Positions 15,604 through 24,541 are shown, counted from the first letter of the stretch. The stretch: DNA of 47,764 bases from Paraburkholderia solisilvae (GCF_902859875.1 NZ_CADIKF010000056.1:1-47764); one strand, 5' to 3'. Made by a program: numbers and translations. The notes: generated from the sequence alone by a model not told the origin.

Positions 15604-16980
15604 ATGAGCTTTAGCACTATCAATCCAGCTACCGGCAAGGTAGTCAAAGAATTTCCGCTGCAATCGGATGAACAGATATTCGCCGCGTTGACGACCGCGG
15701 ACACGCGCTATCGCGAGGATTGGAAATACAGATCGGTAGCCGAGCGGGCGCGTATCGTCGCGCGCGCTGCGCAGATCCTGCGTGAGAAGCGCGATGAATA
15801 CGCGACCTACCCGACGCTGGAAATGGGTAAGGTCGTTTGGCAGAGTTACGCGGAAGTCGATCTCGTCGCTGAGATTCTCGACTACTACGCGAAGAACGCG
15901 GAGCAATTTCTCGCACCCCAGCCGTTGCCCGGCGAGCCGGGCGCCACCCTCGTTGCTGAGCCGGTTGGCGTCCTTCTCGCCATCGAGCCGTGGAACTTTC
16001 CGTACTACCAACTGGCCCGTGTCGCCGCACCGCAAATCATCGCGGGCAACGTGGTGATGATGAAGCATGCGGAAAATGTACCGCAATGCGCACTCGCGTT
16101 TGCACGCCTGTTCGAGGAGGCGGGCGCGCCGGAAGGTGTTTATACCAATCTCTTTTGCAGCGTCGAGCAGGTCGGCAAGCTGATCGAAGACTTCCGCGTG
16201 CGCGGCGTGGCGCTTACCGGCAGCGAACGGGCAGGCACGTCCGTCGCCGAACGCGCGGGCCGCAATCTCAAGAAGGTGATTCTCGAGCTCGGCGGCAGCG
16301 ACCCGGCGCTGATTCTCGAAGGCGCATCGCTCGATCTCGCGATCGAGCAAACCGTGATGGGCCGCACATTCAATTCGGGACAGGGCTGCGTCAACGTCAA
16401 GCGCGTGATCGTGGTGGGCAAGGAGCGCGGCGAGAAGATGCTGGCCGCGCTGAAGGCGCGATTCGCGGCGCTGAAGGTGGGCGACCCGCACGATGAGGCG
16501 ACCGTGCTCGGCCCGGTATCCAGCGAACGCGCACTGGACGTGCTGCTCAAGCAGATCGACGAGGCTAAGGCCGGCGGGGCAACCATTGTCCATGGCGGCA
16601 AGCGCGTCGACCGCTCAGGCTTCTATCTCGAACCGACGATCATCACGGACATCGACCGGAACAATCCTTTTTACCATCAGGAGGCGTTCGGGCCGGTGCT
16701 GTCGTTCTATGTGGTGAACAGCGAGGAGGAGGCGATCAAGCTGGCCAACGACAGCAAGTATGGCCTCGGCGCCTTTATCTTCGACACCGATATCGAGCAC
16801 GCGAAACAGGTCGCGTCCCGTCTCGATGTCGGCATGGTGTACATCAACTCGTGCTTCGCAGACTCGCCGGGCTTGCCTTTTGGCGGCGTCAAAAACTCCG
16901 GATTCGGGCGTGAAATGTCGGAGTTGGGTATCGGCGAGTTCCTTAATCGCAAGCTGGTACGCGTCGCCAACGCCGCTTGA
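15604..16980 (+). CDS. Succinate-semialdehyde-type NAD(P)-dependent aldehyde dehydrogenase
   Basis: The ATG at 15604, preceded by AAGGAGCAG, gives 458 residues; a start at 15565 would add an unconserved 13. Aldehyde dehydrogenase motifs are clear: 'EPWNFPYYQ' (128-136), 'LTGSERAG' in the cofactor region, general base Glu228 in 'VILELGGSDP', and nucleophile Cys262 in 'FNSGQGCVNVKR'. 'GLPFGGVKNSGFGRE' is typical near the C-terminus. The length and 'FSTINPATGKVVKEF' N-terminus fit the Sad/YneI short type that oxidises succinate semialdehyde or similar omega-oxo acids. It has its own promoter with a palindromic operator and is followed by a hairpin. Confidence 0.9.
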   Translation: MSFSTINPATGKVVKEFPLQSDEQIFAALTTADTRYREDWKYRSVAERARIVARAAQILREKRDEYATYPTLEMGKVVWQSYAEVDLVAEILDYYAKNAEQFLAPQPLPGEPGATLVAEPVGVLLAIEPWNFPYYQLARVAAPQIIAGNVVMMKHAENVPQCALAFARLFEEAGAPEGVYTNLFCSVEQVGKLIEDFRVRGVALTGSERAGTSVAERAGRNLKKVILELGGSDPALILEGASLDLAIEQTVMGRTFNSGQGCVNVKRVIVVGKERGEKMLAALKARFAALKVGDPHDEATVLGPVSSERALDVLLKQIDEAKAGGATIVHGGKRVDRSGFYLEPTIITDIDRNNPFYHQEAFGPVLSFYVVNSEEEAIKLANDSKYGLGAFIFDTDIEHAKQVASRLDVGMVYINSCFADSPGLPFGGVKNSGFGREMSELGIGEFLNRKLVRVANAA

Positions 16981-17024
16981 AATCGGCGCGGAGGCGGCTT
17001 GATGCAATCGCGTGCAAGTCTTTG

Positions 17025-17056
17025 CAGCCAGGGGAGGCCATGCCTGCTCCTGGCTG
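17025..17056 (+). terminator. Hairpin after the aldehyde dehydrogenase gene
   Basis: CAGCCAGG (17025-17032) pairs perfectly with CCTGGCTG (17049-17056); the loop contains a second short stem AGGC/GCCT. Only TTT follows, so termination may be weak. The rest of 16981-17287 shows no gene. Confidence 0.45.
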
Positions 17057-17287
17057 TTTCATGAAAAACACATGTCGATAAACTGAATCGTCGACGGGAC
17101 GATGTGCGCTGGTGAGTCCTGAGGCGGTGCTTCTGCCTGAAAGATGCCCGCGCGAGCAGCGTTATTCTTGCAGCTCACAACTGTTGTGCTTCTGTCGGTG
17201 TTTACGCCAAATATGAGCGTACAGACAATCGGTGTCACGTACTGCGAACTAGCATTCGCAGTTAAAGACCACTAACAGGAGCCGAAT

Positions 17288-18613
17288 ATGTCTAACGATA
17301 CCCCTCTCGATGTGCCGTCACGCCGTCGTTTCATCGGTGTAGCCGCGGCGGCGGTTGCAGCCGGCGCGTTAAGCAAACTCGCTTTTGCAGAGACCCCGCA
17401 ATCGATTACTGAAGTTACCCAGTCAACCGGCGGTGACAAAGCCGCGATTCGCCGACTTCGCGTGCACGTGCCCGAGTCGCAACTGACCGAATTGCGCCGG
17501 CGCGTCAAGGCAACCCGCTGGCCCGAACGAGAAACGGTCACGGACGCGTCACAAGGCGTGCAACTCGCGACCATGCAGAACCTCGCGCGTTACTGGAGCA
17601 CCGAATACAACTGGCGCAAGGTCGAAGCGAGACTGAACGCGTTGCCGCAGTTCGTAACGGAAATCGACGGACTCGACATCCATTTCATCCATGTCCGCTC
17701 GAAGCATGACAACGCGTTGCCGATCATCGTCACGCATGGCTGGCCCGGCTCGATCATCGAGCAGCTGAAGATCATCGATCCACTGACCAACCCGACGGCG
17801 CATGGCGGCACTGCAGCGGATGCGTTTGATGTCGTGATTCCGTCGCTGCCCGGCTATGGTTTTTCGGGCAAGCCGACCGCCACCGGCTGGGATCCGCAGC
17901 GCATTGCGCGCGCGTGGGTCGTGCTGATGCAGCGCCTCGGCTACAAGCGGTATGTGGCGCAAGGCGGCGACTGGGGCAATGCGGTCACCGAGCAGATGGC
18001 GCTGCTTACGCCGCCGGGACTGCTGGCGATTCACACCAATATGCCGGCCACCGTGCCGGACAACATTGCGGACGCGCTGAAGTACGGCAATCCGCCGCCG
18101 GCGAATCTGTCACCCGAAGAACGGCATGCGTTCGACCAGCTCGACTATTTCTACAAGCACGGCCTCGGCTATGCGCAGGAAATGGCAAACCGCCCGCAGA
18201 CGCTGTACGGCATCGAAGATTCGCCGATCGGCCTTGCCGCATGGATGATCGACCACGATGCGGCGAGCCAGGCGCTGATCGCGCGCGTGTTCGCGGGCGG
18301 GTCAGAGGGCCTGACGCGCGACGACATCCTCGACAACATCACGCTGTACTGGCTGACCAATACGGGCGTGTCGTCGGCGCGGCTGTACTGGGAAAACAAG
18401 CTCAACTTCTTCGCGCCGAAGCATGTCGCAATTCCGGTGGCGGTCAGTGTGTTTCCGGATGAGATTTACGCCGCACCGCGCAGCTGGACGGAGCAGGCGT
18501 ATCCGAAACTGATCCACTACAACCGCCTCCCGAAGGGCGGCCACTTTGCGGCGTGGGAACAGCCGCAAGCCTTCACCGATGAGGTGCGCGCGAGCTTCCA
18601 GTCGTTGCGCTGA
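17288..18613 (+). CDS. Tat-exported epoxide hydrolase-like alpha/beta hydrolase
   Basis: The 441-residue protein begins with a twin-arginine signal (SRRRFIG at 11-17, hydrophobic stretch to about Ala34, 'AFAE' cleavage). The mature part has an epoxide hydrolase N-terminal (EHN) domain (about 54-165, 'IRRLRVHVPESQLTELRRRVKATRWPE', 'YNWRKVEARLNALPQF') and an alpha/beta-hydrolase core: oxyanion motif 'HGWPGS' from His150, nucleophile Asp228 in 'GGDWGN', lid Tyr residues, and catalytic His419 in 'KGGHFAAWEQP'. These features match microsomal/juvenile-hormone-type epoxide hydrolases; export to the periplasm suggests action on external epoxides or aromatic compounds. The substrate is unknown. A hairpin follows eight bases after the stop. 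Confidence 0.88.
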   Translation: MSNDTPLDVPSRRRFIGVAAAAVAAGALSKLAFAETPQSITEVTQSTGGDKAAIRRLRVHVPESQLTELRRRVKATRWPERETVTDASQGVQLATMQNLARYWSTEYNWRKVEARLNALPQFVTEIDGLDIHFIHVRSKHDNALPIIVTHGWPGSIIEQLKIIDPLTNPTAHGGTAADAFDVVIPSLPGYGFSGKPTATGWDPQRIARAWVVLMQRLGYKRYVAQGGDWGNAVTEQMALLTPPGLLAIHTNMPATVPDNIADALKYGNPPPANLSPEERHAFDQLDYFYKHGLGYAQEMANRPQTLYGIEDSPIGLAAWMIDHDAASQALIARVFAGGSEGLTRDDILDNITLYWLTNTGVSSARLYWENKLNFFAPKHVAIPVAVSVFPDEIYAAPRSWTEQAYPKLIHYNRLPKGGHFAAWEQPQAFTDEVRASFQSLR

Positions 18614-18620
18614 AGTCAAC

Positions 18621-18654
18621 GACGCGAACGACGCCGGTGAGTGTCGTTCGCGTC
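18621..18654. terminator. Strong hairpin between convergent genes
   Basis: GACGCGAACGAC (18621-18632) and GTCGTTCGCGTC (18643-18654) form a perfect 12-bp stem with a 10-nt loop. It lies 8 bp after the hydrolase stop and between convergent genes (the SDR gene ends at 18738). No U-tract follows on either strand, so it may block 3' exonucleases or act as a shared terminator. Confidence 0.5.
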
Positions 18655-18737
18655 CGCGTTGGCCGCGAGACGCGTACCTCCATACAACTTTTCGGTTGCC
18701 GGCTGGCTCACGAACGTGACCGCACCTCCAGTGCCAA

Positions 18738-19616
18738 TCAGGCGTTGGCCTCAGCCTTTCGCACAGCGGCGAGTTGCGCCAACCCGAGCCCTTCCATCAA
18801 ATGCGTCTGAACCGTTGCGGCCTGCTCATTGAGTACGTCAGCGCCGAACGGATCGCCCACCACCACGCGTGCGGCGCGCGTGCCGGCCGGCTGCTCCACG
18901 ATCCGGACAATCGCCTCAGCCACGTCATGCGGGTTGGGCGCATTTTCGCTTCGAAACAGGTCCATCAATCTCTCCACCATCTTGCCGGGGATCGCGGCGA
19001 TCTCGCCATAGCCATTCGCTCGCGCGACGTCCTCGGGCAACTGGGCGCTTGCGAACATGTTGGTCGGATAGCTGCCCGGCTGCACCAGGACCACGTCGAC
19101 GCCCAGCTGCGATAGCTCGTAACGGTAACTGTCCGTCAATGCTTCGACAGCGAATTTCGACGCGCCGTAATGACCAAAAAACGGAAACGTCACGCGGCCC
19201 ATGAATGAGCCGATATTGACCACCAACCCTTCACCCTGGCGCCGGAAGGCCGGCAATGCAGCACGCAGGGTCCGTTGCATGCCGAATACGTTCACGTCGA
19301 AGAGCGCGCGCAGCTGGTCCGCCGTAAAAGACTCGGAGATGCCGGCCGAACCGAGCCCCGCATTGTTGACCAGCACGTCGAGCCGTCCCGCCTGCTCAAG
19401 CACCGACGCCACGCCGTGCTCAACGGATGTATCGCTGGTCACGTCCAGCTCGATGACTTCGATGCGCTTTGCACGCAAGTCTTCCGCGGGAAGCCGGTTA
19501 CGTCCTGCGATATCGCGCATGGTGGCAAATACACGGTGCCCCGCACCGGCAAGCGTCTCCGCTGTATCGCGGCCGAAGCCACTGCTGGCGCCGGTAATCA
19601 GGATGGTCCTGGACAT
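18738..19616 (-). CDS. Short-chain dehydrogenase/reductase
   Basis: The 292-residue product is a classical-type SDR: cofactor motif 'TGASSGFG' near the N-terminus, 'NNAGLG' around residue 87, catalytic Ser in 'NIGSFMGRV', and Y-x-x-x-K as 'HYGASKFAVEAL'. Substrate and cofactor preference cannot be read reliably. The gene is divergent from a TetR-family gene at 19848, with promoters for each in the 231-bp gap, a common arrangement in which the TetR protein represses the oxidoreductase. Confidence 0.88.
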   Translation of the reverse strand: MSRTILITGASSGFGRDTAETLAGAGHRVFATMRDIAGRNRLPAEDLRAKRIEVIELDVTSDTSVEHGVASVLEQAGRLDVLVNNAGLGSAGISESFTADQLRALFDVNVFGMQRTLRAALPAFRRQGEGLVVNIGSFMGRVTFPFFGHYGASKFAVEALTDSYRYELSQLGVDVVLVQPGSYPTNMFASAQLPEDVARANGYGEIAAIPGKMVERLMDLFRSENAPNPHDVAEAIVRIVEQPAGTRAARVVVGDPFGADVLNEQAATVQTHLMEGLGLAQLAAVRKAEANA

Positions 19617-19702
19617 GGTGTGTTCCTTTCACTGGGTAAGGAGTCGGGAAGAGAGCGGATCCGCAACGACGTCATCTGCGTTTAGAAGGTGACCGACATC
19701 CT

Positions 19703-19731
19703 ATTAGATTGCATATGAAATCTAAAGTCAA
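19703..19731 (-). promoter_or_regulatory. SDR promoter with palindrome in the spacer
   Basis: On the minus strand TTGACT (19731-19726), a 17-bp spacer and TCTAAT (19708-19703) form a good sigma70 promoter for the SDR gene. The spacer and -10 are covered by a palindrome at 19704-19725 with perfect arms TTAGATT / AATCTAA around CATATG, 20 of 22 positions symmetric. An operator in the spacer predicts repression, most simply by the divergent TetR protein. Confidence 0.6.
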
Positions 19732-19777
19732 ACGCAATCGGTTTGCCTGACCTATACGCGGGTAGGGGGCAGAGGGA

Positions 19778-19814
19778 CCGGTCATTTGACAATAAATAGA
19801 TGACCGGATATCTT
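19778..19814 (+). promoter_or_regulatory. TetR-gene promoter with flanking inverted repeat
   Basis: TTGACA (19786-19791), 17-bp spacer and TATCTT (19809-19814) form a near-consensus promoter for the regulator gene. Perfect inverted arms CCGGTCAT (19778-19785) and ATGACCGG (19800-19807) flank the -35 and lie between the boxes. The sequence is unrelated to the palindrome at 19704-19725, so two different proteins or binding modes may act here. Confidence 0.6.
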
Positions 19815-19847
19815 GTTATCGTTGAATTCAGAGCGAGATAAACGAAG

Positions 19848-20438
19848 ATGCCGCGCCCAGCCAATCCCGAAGTGCGTTCGCGACTGCTGTCGGTCGGGCG
19901 TGACGTCGTGCACGACCGCGGCTTCAATGGTGCCGGCGTGCAGGACATCACGGCCGCGGCCGGCGTGCCGAAGGGGTCGTTCTATAACTACTTCGACAGC
20001 AAAGAGGTGTTTGCGGCCGAAATCCTCGAAGACTACTGGCAGTCCATCGAAGACCGTCACGGTCCGATCCTGCACGACGCGCGGATCAAGCCGCTTGCGC
20101 GTATCGCGAAGTTCTTCCGGGCGTTGACGGACGATCACCGCAAGCATGACTTTGCTCTGGGGTGTCTGATTGGCAATCTGTCGCTGGAACTGTCGAACGG
20201 CAGTGAGGACACGCGCACAAAGCTTGCCGCGCTGATGGCCCGCTGGGAAAAGTCGTTGGCCGCGTGCCTGCGCGAGGCGCAGGAGCGCAATGAGCTCGAT
20301 CGCAAGCAAAAGGTTGACGAACTGGCGGCGATCCTGATCGAGGCCTACGAAGGCGCGGTGATGCGCGGCAAGGTCGAGCAGGGCGGCAAGGCCTATGAGC
20401 GTTTCGAGAAGGTGGTATTGCCGCGGCTGATCCGCTGA
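19848..20438 (+). CDS. TetR/AcrR-family transcriptional regulator
   Basis: The 196-residue protein has the TetR N-terminal helix-turn-helix: 'VRSRLLSVGRDVVHDRGFNGAGVQDITAAAGVPKGSFYNYFDSKEVFAAEIL' (about 8-58). The C-terminal region (about 80-190) is helical, with 'GCLIGNLSLELS' resembling the ligand domain of a common TetR subgroup. The gene is transcribed from a near-consensus promoter carrying an inverted repeat and diverges from an SDR gene, its probable target. The inducer is unknown. It converges on the small periplasmic-protein gene, 15 bp apart. Confidence 0.9.
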   Translation: MPRPANPEVRSRLLSVGRDVVHDRGFNGAGVQDITAAAGVPKGSFYNYFDSKEVFAAEILEDYWQSIEDRHGPILHDARIKPLARIAKFFRALTDDHRKHDFALGCLIGNLSLELSNGSEDTRTKLAALMARWEKSLAACLREAQERNELDRKQKVDELAAILIEAYEGAVMRGKVEQGGKAYERFEKVVLPRLIR

Positions 20439-20453
20439 TTCACGTGCGGGCGT

Positions 20454-20855
20454 TCACTGCTCGCACTGCACGTCCTGTTTGGGCACCACGATCATCACCG
20501 GATAGGTTCCATGGTCGAGCTCCACGCGCGCGACCACGGTCGTGGTCGTGCGGTCGCTGTCGTCGTACACGCTGACCTTTTCATGCCGAAGGCTGGTAAT
20601 GCCGGTACAGCCGGACGCGCGACCTTCATCGGAAACCTGGCACTGAATCTCGTTGTCTTTCAGGAAACGATATTGGTCTCGGGAGGGGGTGGACAGATAC
20701 TCCCGAACGGTCTCCGGCGACCCGCCGACACCCGTCACATACGCAATGTCGCAGTGTTGCCCGGCCGTTGCGTCGTTGGCGGACGTCTGAGCCATCGCCG
20801 CCGTGCTTACCGCTGCGATGAGCGCCGCGAGTGTCGATGCAAGGAGATGTTTCAT
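20454..20855 (-). CDS. Small secreted hypothetical protein
   Basis: The ATG at 20855 gives 133 residues starting with a clear Sec signal peptide ('KHLLASTLAALIAAVSTAAMAQ', cleavage after about Ala21). The mature part of about 110 residues has four cysteines, compatible with two disulfides, and ends in a beta-rich segment ('TTTTVVARVELDHGTYPVMIVVP'). I do not recognise a family. The frame continues upstream to 21338 but that part overlaps the solA gene on the other strand and is not used. It probably resides in the periplasm. Confidence 0.7.
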   Translation of the reverse strand: MKHLLASTLAALIAAVSTAAMAQTSANDATAGQHCDIAYVTGVGGSPETVREYLSTPSRDQYRFLKDNEIQCQVSDEGRASGCTGITSLRHEKVSVYDDSDRTTTTVVARVELDHGTYPVMIVVPKQDVQCEQ

Positions 20856-20993
20856 GGTGCAATGACGCTTTTCGGATTGAAGTGCTCTGGATTGTAGTGG
20901 CATATTGAGCGACGGGTCTGAAAAGCGCACAACCGCGGCCATGTGCGTACGCGCATGCTGGCAAGACGGGATGCTCCGCACCACGAGGGCGAT

Positions 20994-22157
20994 ATGGAAA
21001 ATCTGAACGTTCGCGCTTTCGACACGCTGATTATCGGCGCAGGTTCGATGGGTATGGCGGCCGGTTACTATCTGAGCCAGGCGGGCAGGAAGGTGCTGCT
21101 GCTCGACGCCGGTGATCCGCCTCACGATATCGGTGCGCATCACGGCAGTACGCGTCTCATCCGTCATGCGTATGGCGAGGGCGCGGGCTATGTGCCGCTT
21201 GCCATGCGGGCCCAGCAGCTTTGGCTGCAACTGGAGCGGGACACAGGCATGAACGTTTTCGCGGGCACCGGTGTCACCAACATCGGGTTGGCTGGCGATC
21301 CCTTTCTGCAGGAAGTACAGCGTAGCGCGGCCCAGCACGGTTTGCGGCTGGAAACGCTAAACGGTCCCGAGGCCAGCAAACGGTGGCCGGCGTGGCAGCT
21401 TTCCGCCGGGCATGTCATCAGCTACGAGCCCGATGCGGGCGTGCTGTATTGCGAACGCGCCATTAGCGGCTATCGGAAGCTTGCGATTGCGCATGGCGCA
21501 ACGCTGCGCACGAATACGTCAGTCACACGCGTCGAATTGCACGGCGATCACAGCGTCAGCGTCGTGACCGACAACGGGGAGCGGTTTGCGGGCCGTGATC
21601 TGATCGTATGCGCAGGCAAATGGACGCGTTCTTTGCTCGCCGGTTTGGGGCTGGACGTTCCGGTCGCCCGCGTGCGCAAGACCTTCGCGTGGTTTGAATC
21701 GCCGGCCAACGCGTTTGCGCCCGACGTCTTTCCGGGCTTCATCATGGAATCGGAGGTCGGCCAGTTCTATGGATTTCCCGATCTCGACGGCGGCGGTTTC
21801 AAGATCGGTCGCCATGATGGAGGTCAGCCGGTCGCTGTCGATGCGAACCCTGCCGCATTCGGCGACGAGCCAGACGATCTATCCGACTTGCGGCGCTTCT
21901 TGCAACGGTATCTTCCGGCAGTGGGCAATCTGCGAACGGGCAGGGTCTGTGAATACGACATGACGCCCGACTCGGATTTCATCATCGACCGGCTGCCTGC
22001 CCATCCGAACGTTCAGTTCGCAACGGGCTTCTCGGGGCACGGCTTCAAATTCGCGAGCGCGATTGGCGAGGCGTTGGCGCAGCGGGTTACGCAAGGCGCC
22101 AGCAGCGTGGATCTCTCGATCTTCAGATGCGATCGCTTTCGCGGCTCAAGCGCGTGA
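20994..22157 (+). CDS. solA: SolA-like N-methyl-L-tryptophan / sarcosine oxidase
   Basis: The ATG at 20994 gives 387 residues, the size of monomeric sarcosine oxidase and N-methyltryptophan oxidase. The FAD dinucleotide fold is 'TLIIGAGSMGMAAGYYLSQAGRKVLLLD', followed by 'HGSTRLIRHAYGEG', a family mark. 'GRVCEYDMTPDSDFIIDRLP' contains the Cys that in this family covalently binds FAD, and 'GFSGHGFKFASAIGEALAQ' closes the FAD site. These enzymes oxidatively demethylate N-methyl amino acids, giving formaldehyde and hydrogen peroxide. The exact substrate is uncertain. It stands alone. Confidence 0.85.
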   Translation: MENLNVRAFDTLIIGAGSMGMAAGYYLSQAGRKVLLLDAGDPPHDIGAHHGSTRLIRHAYGEGAGYVPLAMRAQQLWLQLERDTGMNVFAGTGVTNIGLAGDPFLQEVQRSAAQHGLRLETLNGPEASKRWPAWQLSAGHVISYEPDAGVLYCERAISGYRKLAIAHGATLRTNTSVTRVELHGDHSVSVVTDNGERFAGRDLIVCAGKWTRSLLAGLGLDVPVARVRKTFAWFESPANAFAPDVFPGFIMESEVGQFYGFPDLDGGGFKIGRHDGGQPVAVDANPAAFGDEPDDLSDLRRFLQRYLPAVGNLRTGRVCEYDMTPDSDFIIDRLPAHPNVQFATGFSGHGFKFASAIGEALAQRVTQGASSVDLSIFRCDRFRGSSA

Positions 22158-22166
22158 GCGACGCCC

Positions 22167-22676
22167 TTACCGCGGCTTGGCGTAGCCGCTTTCGATCCAG
22201 TCCGATGCGCTGCGGACCGACAGCTTGAATGTCGGCGCAACGCGCACCTTGGCAAGCGAGTCGCCGGCCGCGTTTTCGGCCGCGAGCACCGCATGTGGGT
22301 CGTCTTCGTCAGGGACGATATCGAGCGTCACGCTGATGCGGTCGTTGGCCGTGTCGATCCACACCTGCTTGTGAAGTTGCGCATGCAACTGCTGCTCGTG
22401 ACGACGCAGCACTTCCGAAGCCGTTTTCACCAGCGTATTGAATGCGGAGACGTCGAGCGGTTTCGGGTTTTTCTTGTCCCGACCCATCGTCCATGGACCG
22501 ACCAGCGCGGGTTCCGCTTCGCCGTCCTTCGTCATCGCGACGGCCCAGCCTTCGTCGTCTTCGTTCTTGATGACGCGGCACGTCCATCCATTGTCGTGCC
22601 AGAGGCGGTCTTCATGGATGACGTCGGAATCGGGCGCGTCGTTGACGCCGGAAGAGGAGTCGATCGGTGTGTGCAT
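22167..22676 (-). CDS. Conserved hypothetical cytoplasmic protein
   Basis: I used the ATG at 22676 ('MHTPIDSSSGVN'), giving 169 residues; the frame extends to 22736 with an Arg/Ser-rich start that is less convincing. No signal peptide or membrane segment is present. Trp-rich 'LWHDNGWTCRVIKNEDDEGWAVAM' and 'GPWTMGRDKKNPKPLD' are distinctive, followed by a helical stretch and a beta-type 'ISVTLDIVPDEDDPHAVL'. I do not recognise the family. It ends 9 bp from the convergent solA gene. Confidence 0.65.
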   Translation of the reverse strand: MHTPIDSSSGVNDAPDSDVIHEDRLWHDNGWTCRVIKNEDDEGWAVAMTKDGEAEPALVGPWTMGRDKKNPKPLDVSAFNTLVKTASEVLRRHEQQLHAQLHKQVWIDTANDRISVTLDIVPDEDDPHAVLAAENAAGDSLAKVRVAPTFKLSVRSASDWIESGYAKPR

Positions 22677-22891
22677 GCGGTGAGCCGGTGAGGGGGAAGG
22701 GCGGAGCGCTATTTTACTTGAGTCGCGCCGGCGCATTGCCGATCGATCCCGATGTGCTTTGCATCAGGCCGACCGGCTGGGCAGCACGCTTTTAAAGCAA
22801 TCATTTGGCATGTCGAATGTAGATTTAAACCACAATTGCCAATTGATGAATTCTTCTGTTAAATGCGTGGCGCGAAGGAGTCTGAATAAAT

Positions 22892-24541
22892 TTGGCTGAC
22901 TACCCAAACAACAACAGTCCTCCACCCCACGCCATGAACCCTCTGTTGCCGCTTAAAGTCCAGGTGGGCCGTCACGCGCGCACGCTCGCCGGATACTTCC
23001 CCGCTCCGTTTACGCGCGACGAATCGAACAGTGTCGATATGCGCGGCACCATGACCCCGAGGCTGCTGAACGGCAACACGCCGCTGAACGGCAATTACGG
23101 CGAAGTCGATCGCTTTACGTCGCAGACGCGTTCGACAGGCACATTGTTCGTCGCAAGGGGCGAAGACTTCGTGCGCGTCGCCACGTCGGTGAAGCAGCAG
23201 AACGGCGAGCGGGCGGTGGGCACGCTGCTCGACCGCTCGCATCCCGCGTATCGCCTGTTGCGCGGCGGACAGCCGTATACGGGTTACGCGACGCTGTTCG
23301 GCAAGCAATACATGACGCACTATGAGCCGATTCGCGATAGCGCGGGCAAGATTATCGGCGCGTTGTACGTCGGCCTCGATGTCAGCGACGTATGGACGTT
23401 GTCGATCGGCACCAAGCTCGCGCTGCTGGCCTTCGCCGCCGCGGCGGTGATTCTGCCGGGCTATGGATGGCTTCTGCAGTCGATGATGTTCGCCGATCGG
23501 GCAAGCGCGGCAAGTGTGGCAAGCGCGCCCACGTCATTGCAGCAATCGGAAATGATCGTCCTCGGGCTGCCAGGTGCGCTGCTGGTCAGCGCGCTGGTAT
23601 GGATGATGACGCGGCGCAGCCTCGGCATTCCGCTGCGCGAAGCGAAGGCCGCCGCGGAGAAGCTGGCTGCCGGCGATCTGACCGCGCAGGTGCCGGTGAG
23701 CCGTCGCGATGACCTCGGGCAATTGATGCAGGCGATCAACGGCATCAGCGTCGGGCTGGCGTCGGTGGTCGGCAACGTGCGGCGTGCGTCCGATACGATC
23801 GCGCTGGGTGCGCGCGAAATCGCGGCGGGCAACGCGGACCTGTCCGCGCGCACCGAAGCGCAGGCGGGCTCGCTCGAGCAGACGGCATCGGCGATGGATC
23901 AATTGACGTCGATCGTGCGCGGCAACGCAGAACACGCGGCGAGTGCGAACGATCACGTCGCATCGGCTTCGAATCTCGCGGTCAAGGGCGGCACCGTGGT
24001 CGACAATGTCGTTGCGACGATGTCGCTGATCCGCAGCAGTTCGCAAAGAATTGTCGACATCATCGGGGTGATCGACGGCATCGCGTTTCAGACCAATATC
24101 CTTGCGTTGAATGCGGCCGTCGAAGCCGCGCGCGCCGGTGAGCAAGGGCGCGGCTTCGCGGTCGTGGCGGCCGAAGTGCGCAGCCTCGCGCAACGCAGCG
24201 CGACCGCCGCGAAGGAGATCAAGGCGCTGATCGCGGACTCGGTCGGCAATGTCGACGCGGGCGGCGCACTTGTCGACGAAGCCGGCCGGAACATGAATGA
24301 AATCGTCACGGCGGTGGCCAACGTGGTGACGTTGATGAGTGAGATCACCCGCGCGAGCCAGGAGCAAAGTACCGGCATCAGCGAAGTCAATCGTGCGATC
24401 GGGCAGATGGATCAAATGACCCAGCAAAACGTCGCGCTGGTCGAAGAGGCCGCAGCCGCGGCGGCGAGCATGCGCGAACAGGCGCGTGGGCTGGAAGATG
24501 CGGTGCGGGTGTTTCGGCTGGCAAGCGATGCGCCGCATTGA
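22892..24541 (+). CDS. Methyl-accepting chemotaxis protein with Cache-like N-terminus
   Basis: The product has 549 residues from a TTG start at 22892, with AAGGAG 11 bp upstream; the first ATG (22934) lacks a Shine-Dalgarno. Residues about 45-165 resemble the second half of a Cache_3-Cache_2 sensor ('DMRGTMTPRLLNG', 'GTLLDRSHPAYRLLRGGQPYTGYATLFGKQYMTHYEPIRD', 'GALYVGLDV'). Two membrane segments follow (about 172-194 and 220-240), then HAMP (241-293) and a full signalling domain with the hairpin 'IDGIAFQTNILALNAAVEAARAGEQGRGFAVVAAEVRSLAQRS'. No membrane helix precedes the Cache part, so the order is sensor-TM-TM-HAMP instead of TM-sensor-TM-HAMP. The sensor would then be cytoplasmic, or the 5' end has been lost. 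Ligand unknown. Confidence 0.85.
   Translation: MADYPNNNSPPPHAMNPLLPLKVQVGRHARTLAGYFPAPFTRDESNSVDMRGTMTPRLLNGNTPLNGNYGEVDRFTSQTRSTGTLFVARGEDFVRVATSVKQQNGERAVGTLLDRSHPAYRLLRGGQPYTGYATLFGKQYMTHYEPIRDSAGKIIGALYVGLDVSDVWTLSIGTKLALLAFAAAAVILPGYGWLLQSMMFADRASAASVASAPTSLQQSEMIVLGLPGALLVSALVWMMTRRSLGIPLREAKAAAEKLAAGDLTAQVPVSRRDDLGQLMQAINGISVGLASVVGNVRRASDTIALGAREIAAGNADLSARTEAQAGSLEQTASAMDQLTSIVRGNAEHAASANDHVASASNLAVKGGTVVDNVVATMSLIRSSSQRIVDIIGVIDGIAFQTNILALNAAVEAARAGEQGRGFAVVAAEVRSLAQRSATAAKEIKALIADSVGNVDAGGALVDEAGRNMNEIVTAVANVVTLMSEITRASQEQSTGISEVNRAIGQMDQMTQQNVALVEEAAAAAASMREQARGLEDAVRVFRLASDAPH

Noticed and set aside
15304..16593. Long minus-strand open frame of 429 codons
   Set aside because: It mirrors the aldehyde dehydrogenase gene, lacks recognisable domains and arises from high GC third-position bias.
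20856..21338. Extension of the small secreted-protein frame upstream of its signal peptide
   Set aside because: It overlaps solA on the opposite strand and would place the signal peptide in the middle of the protein.
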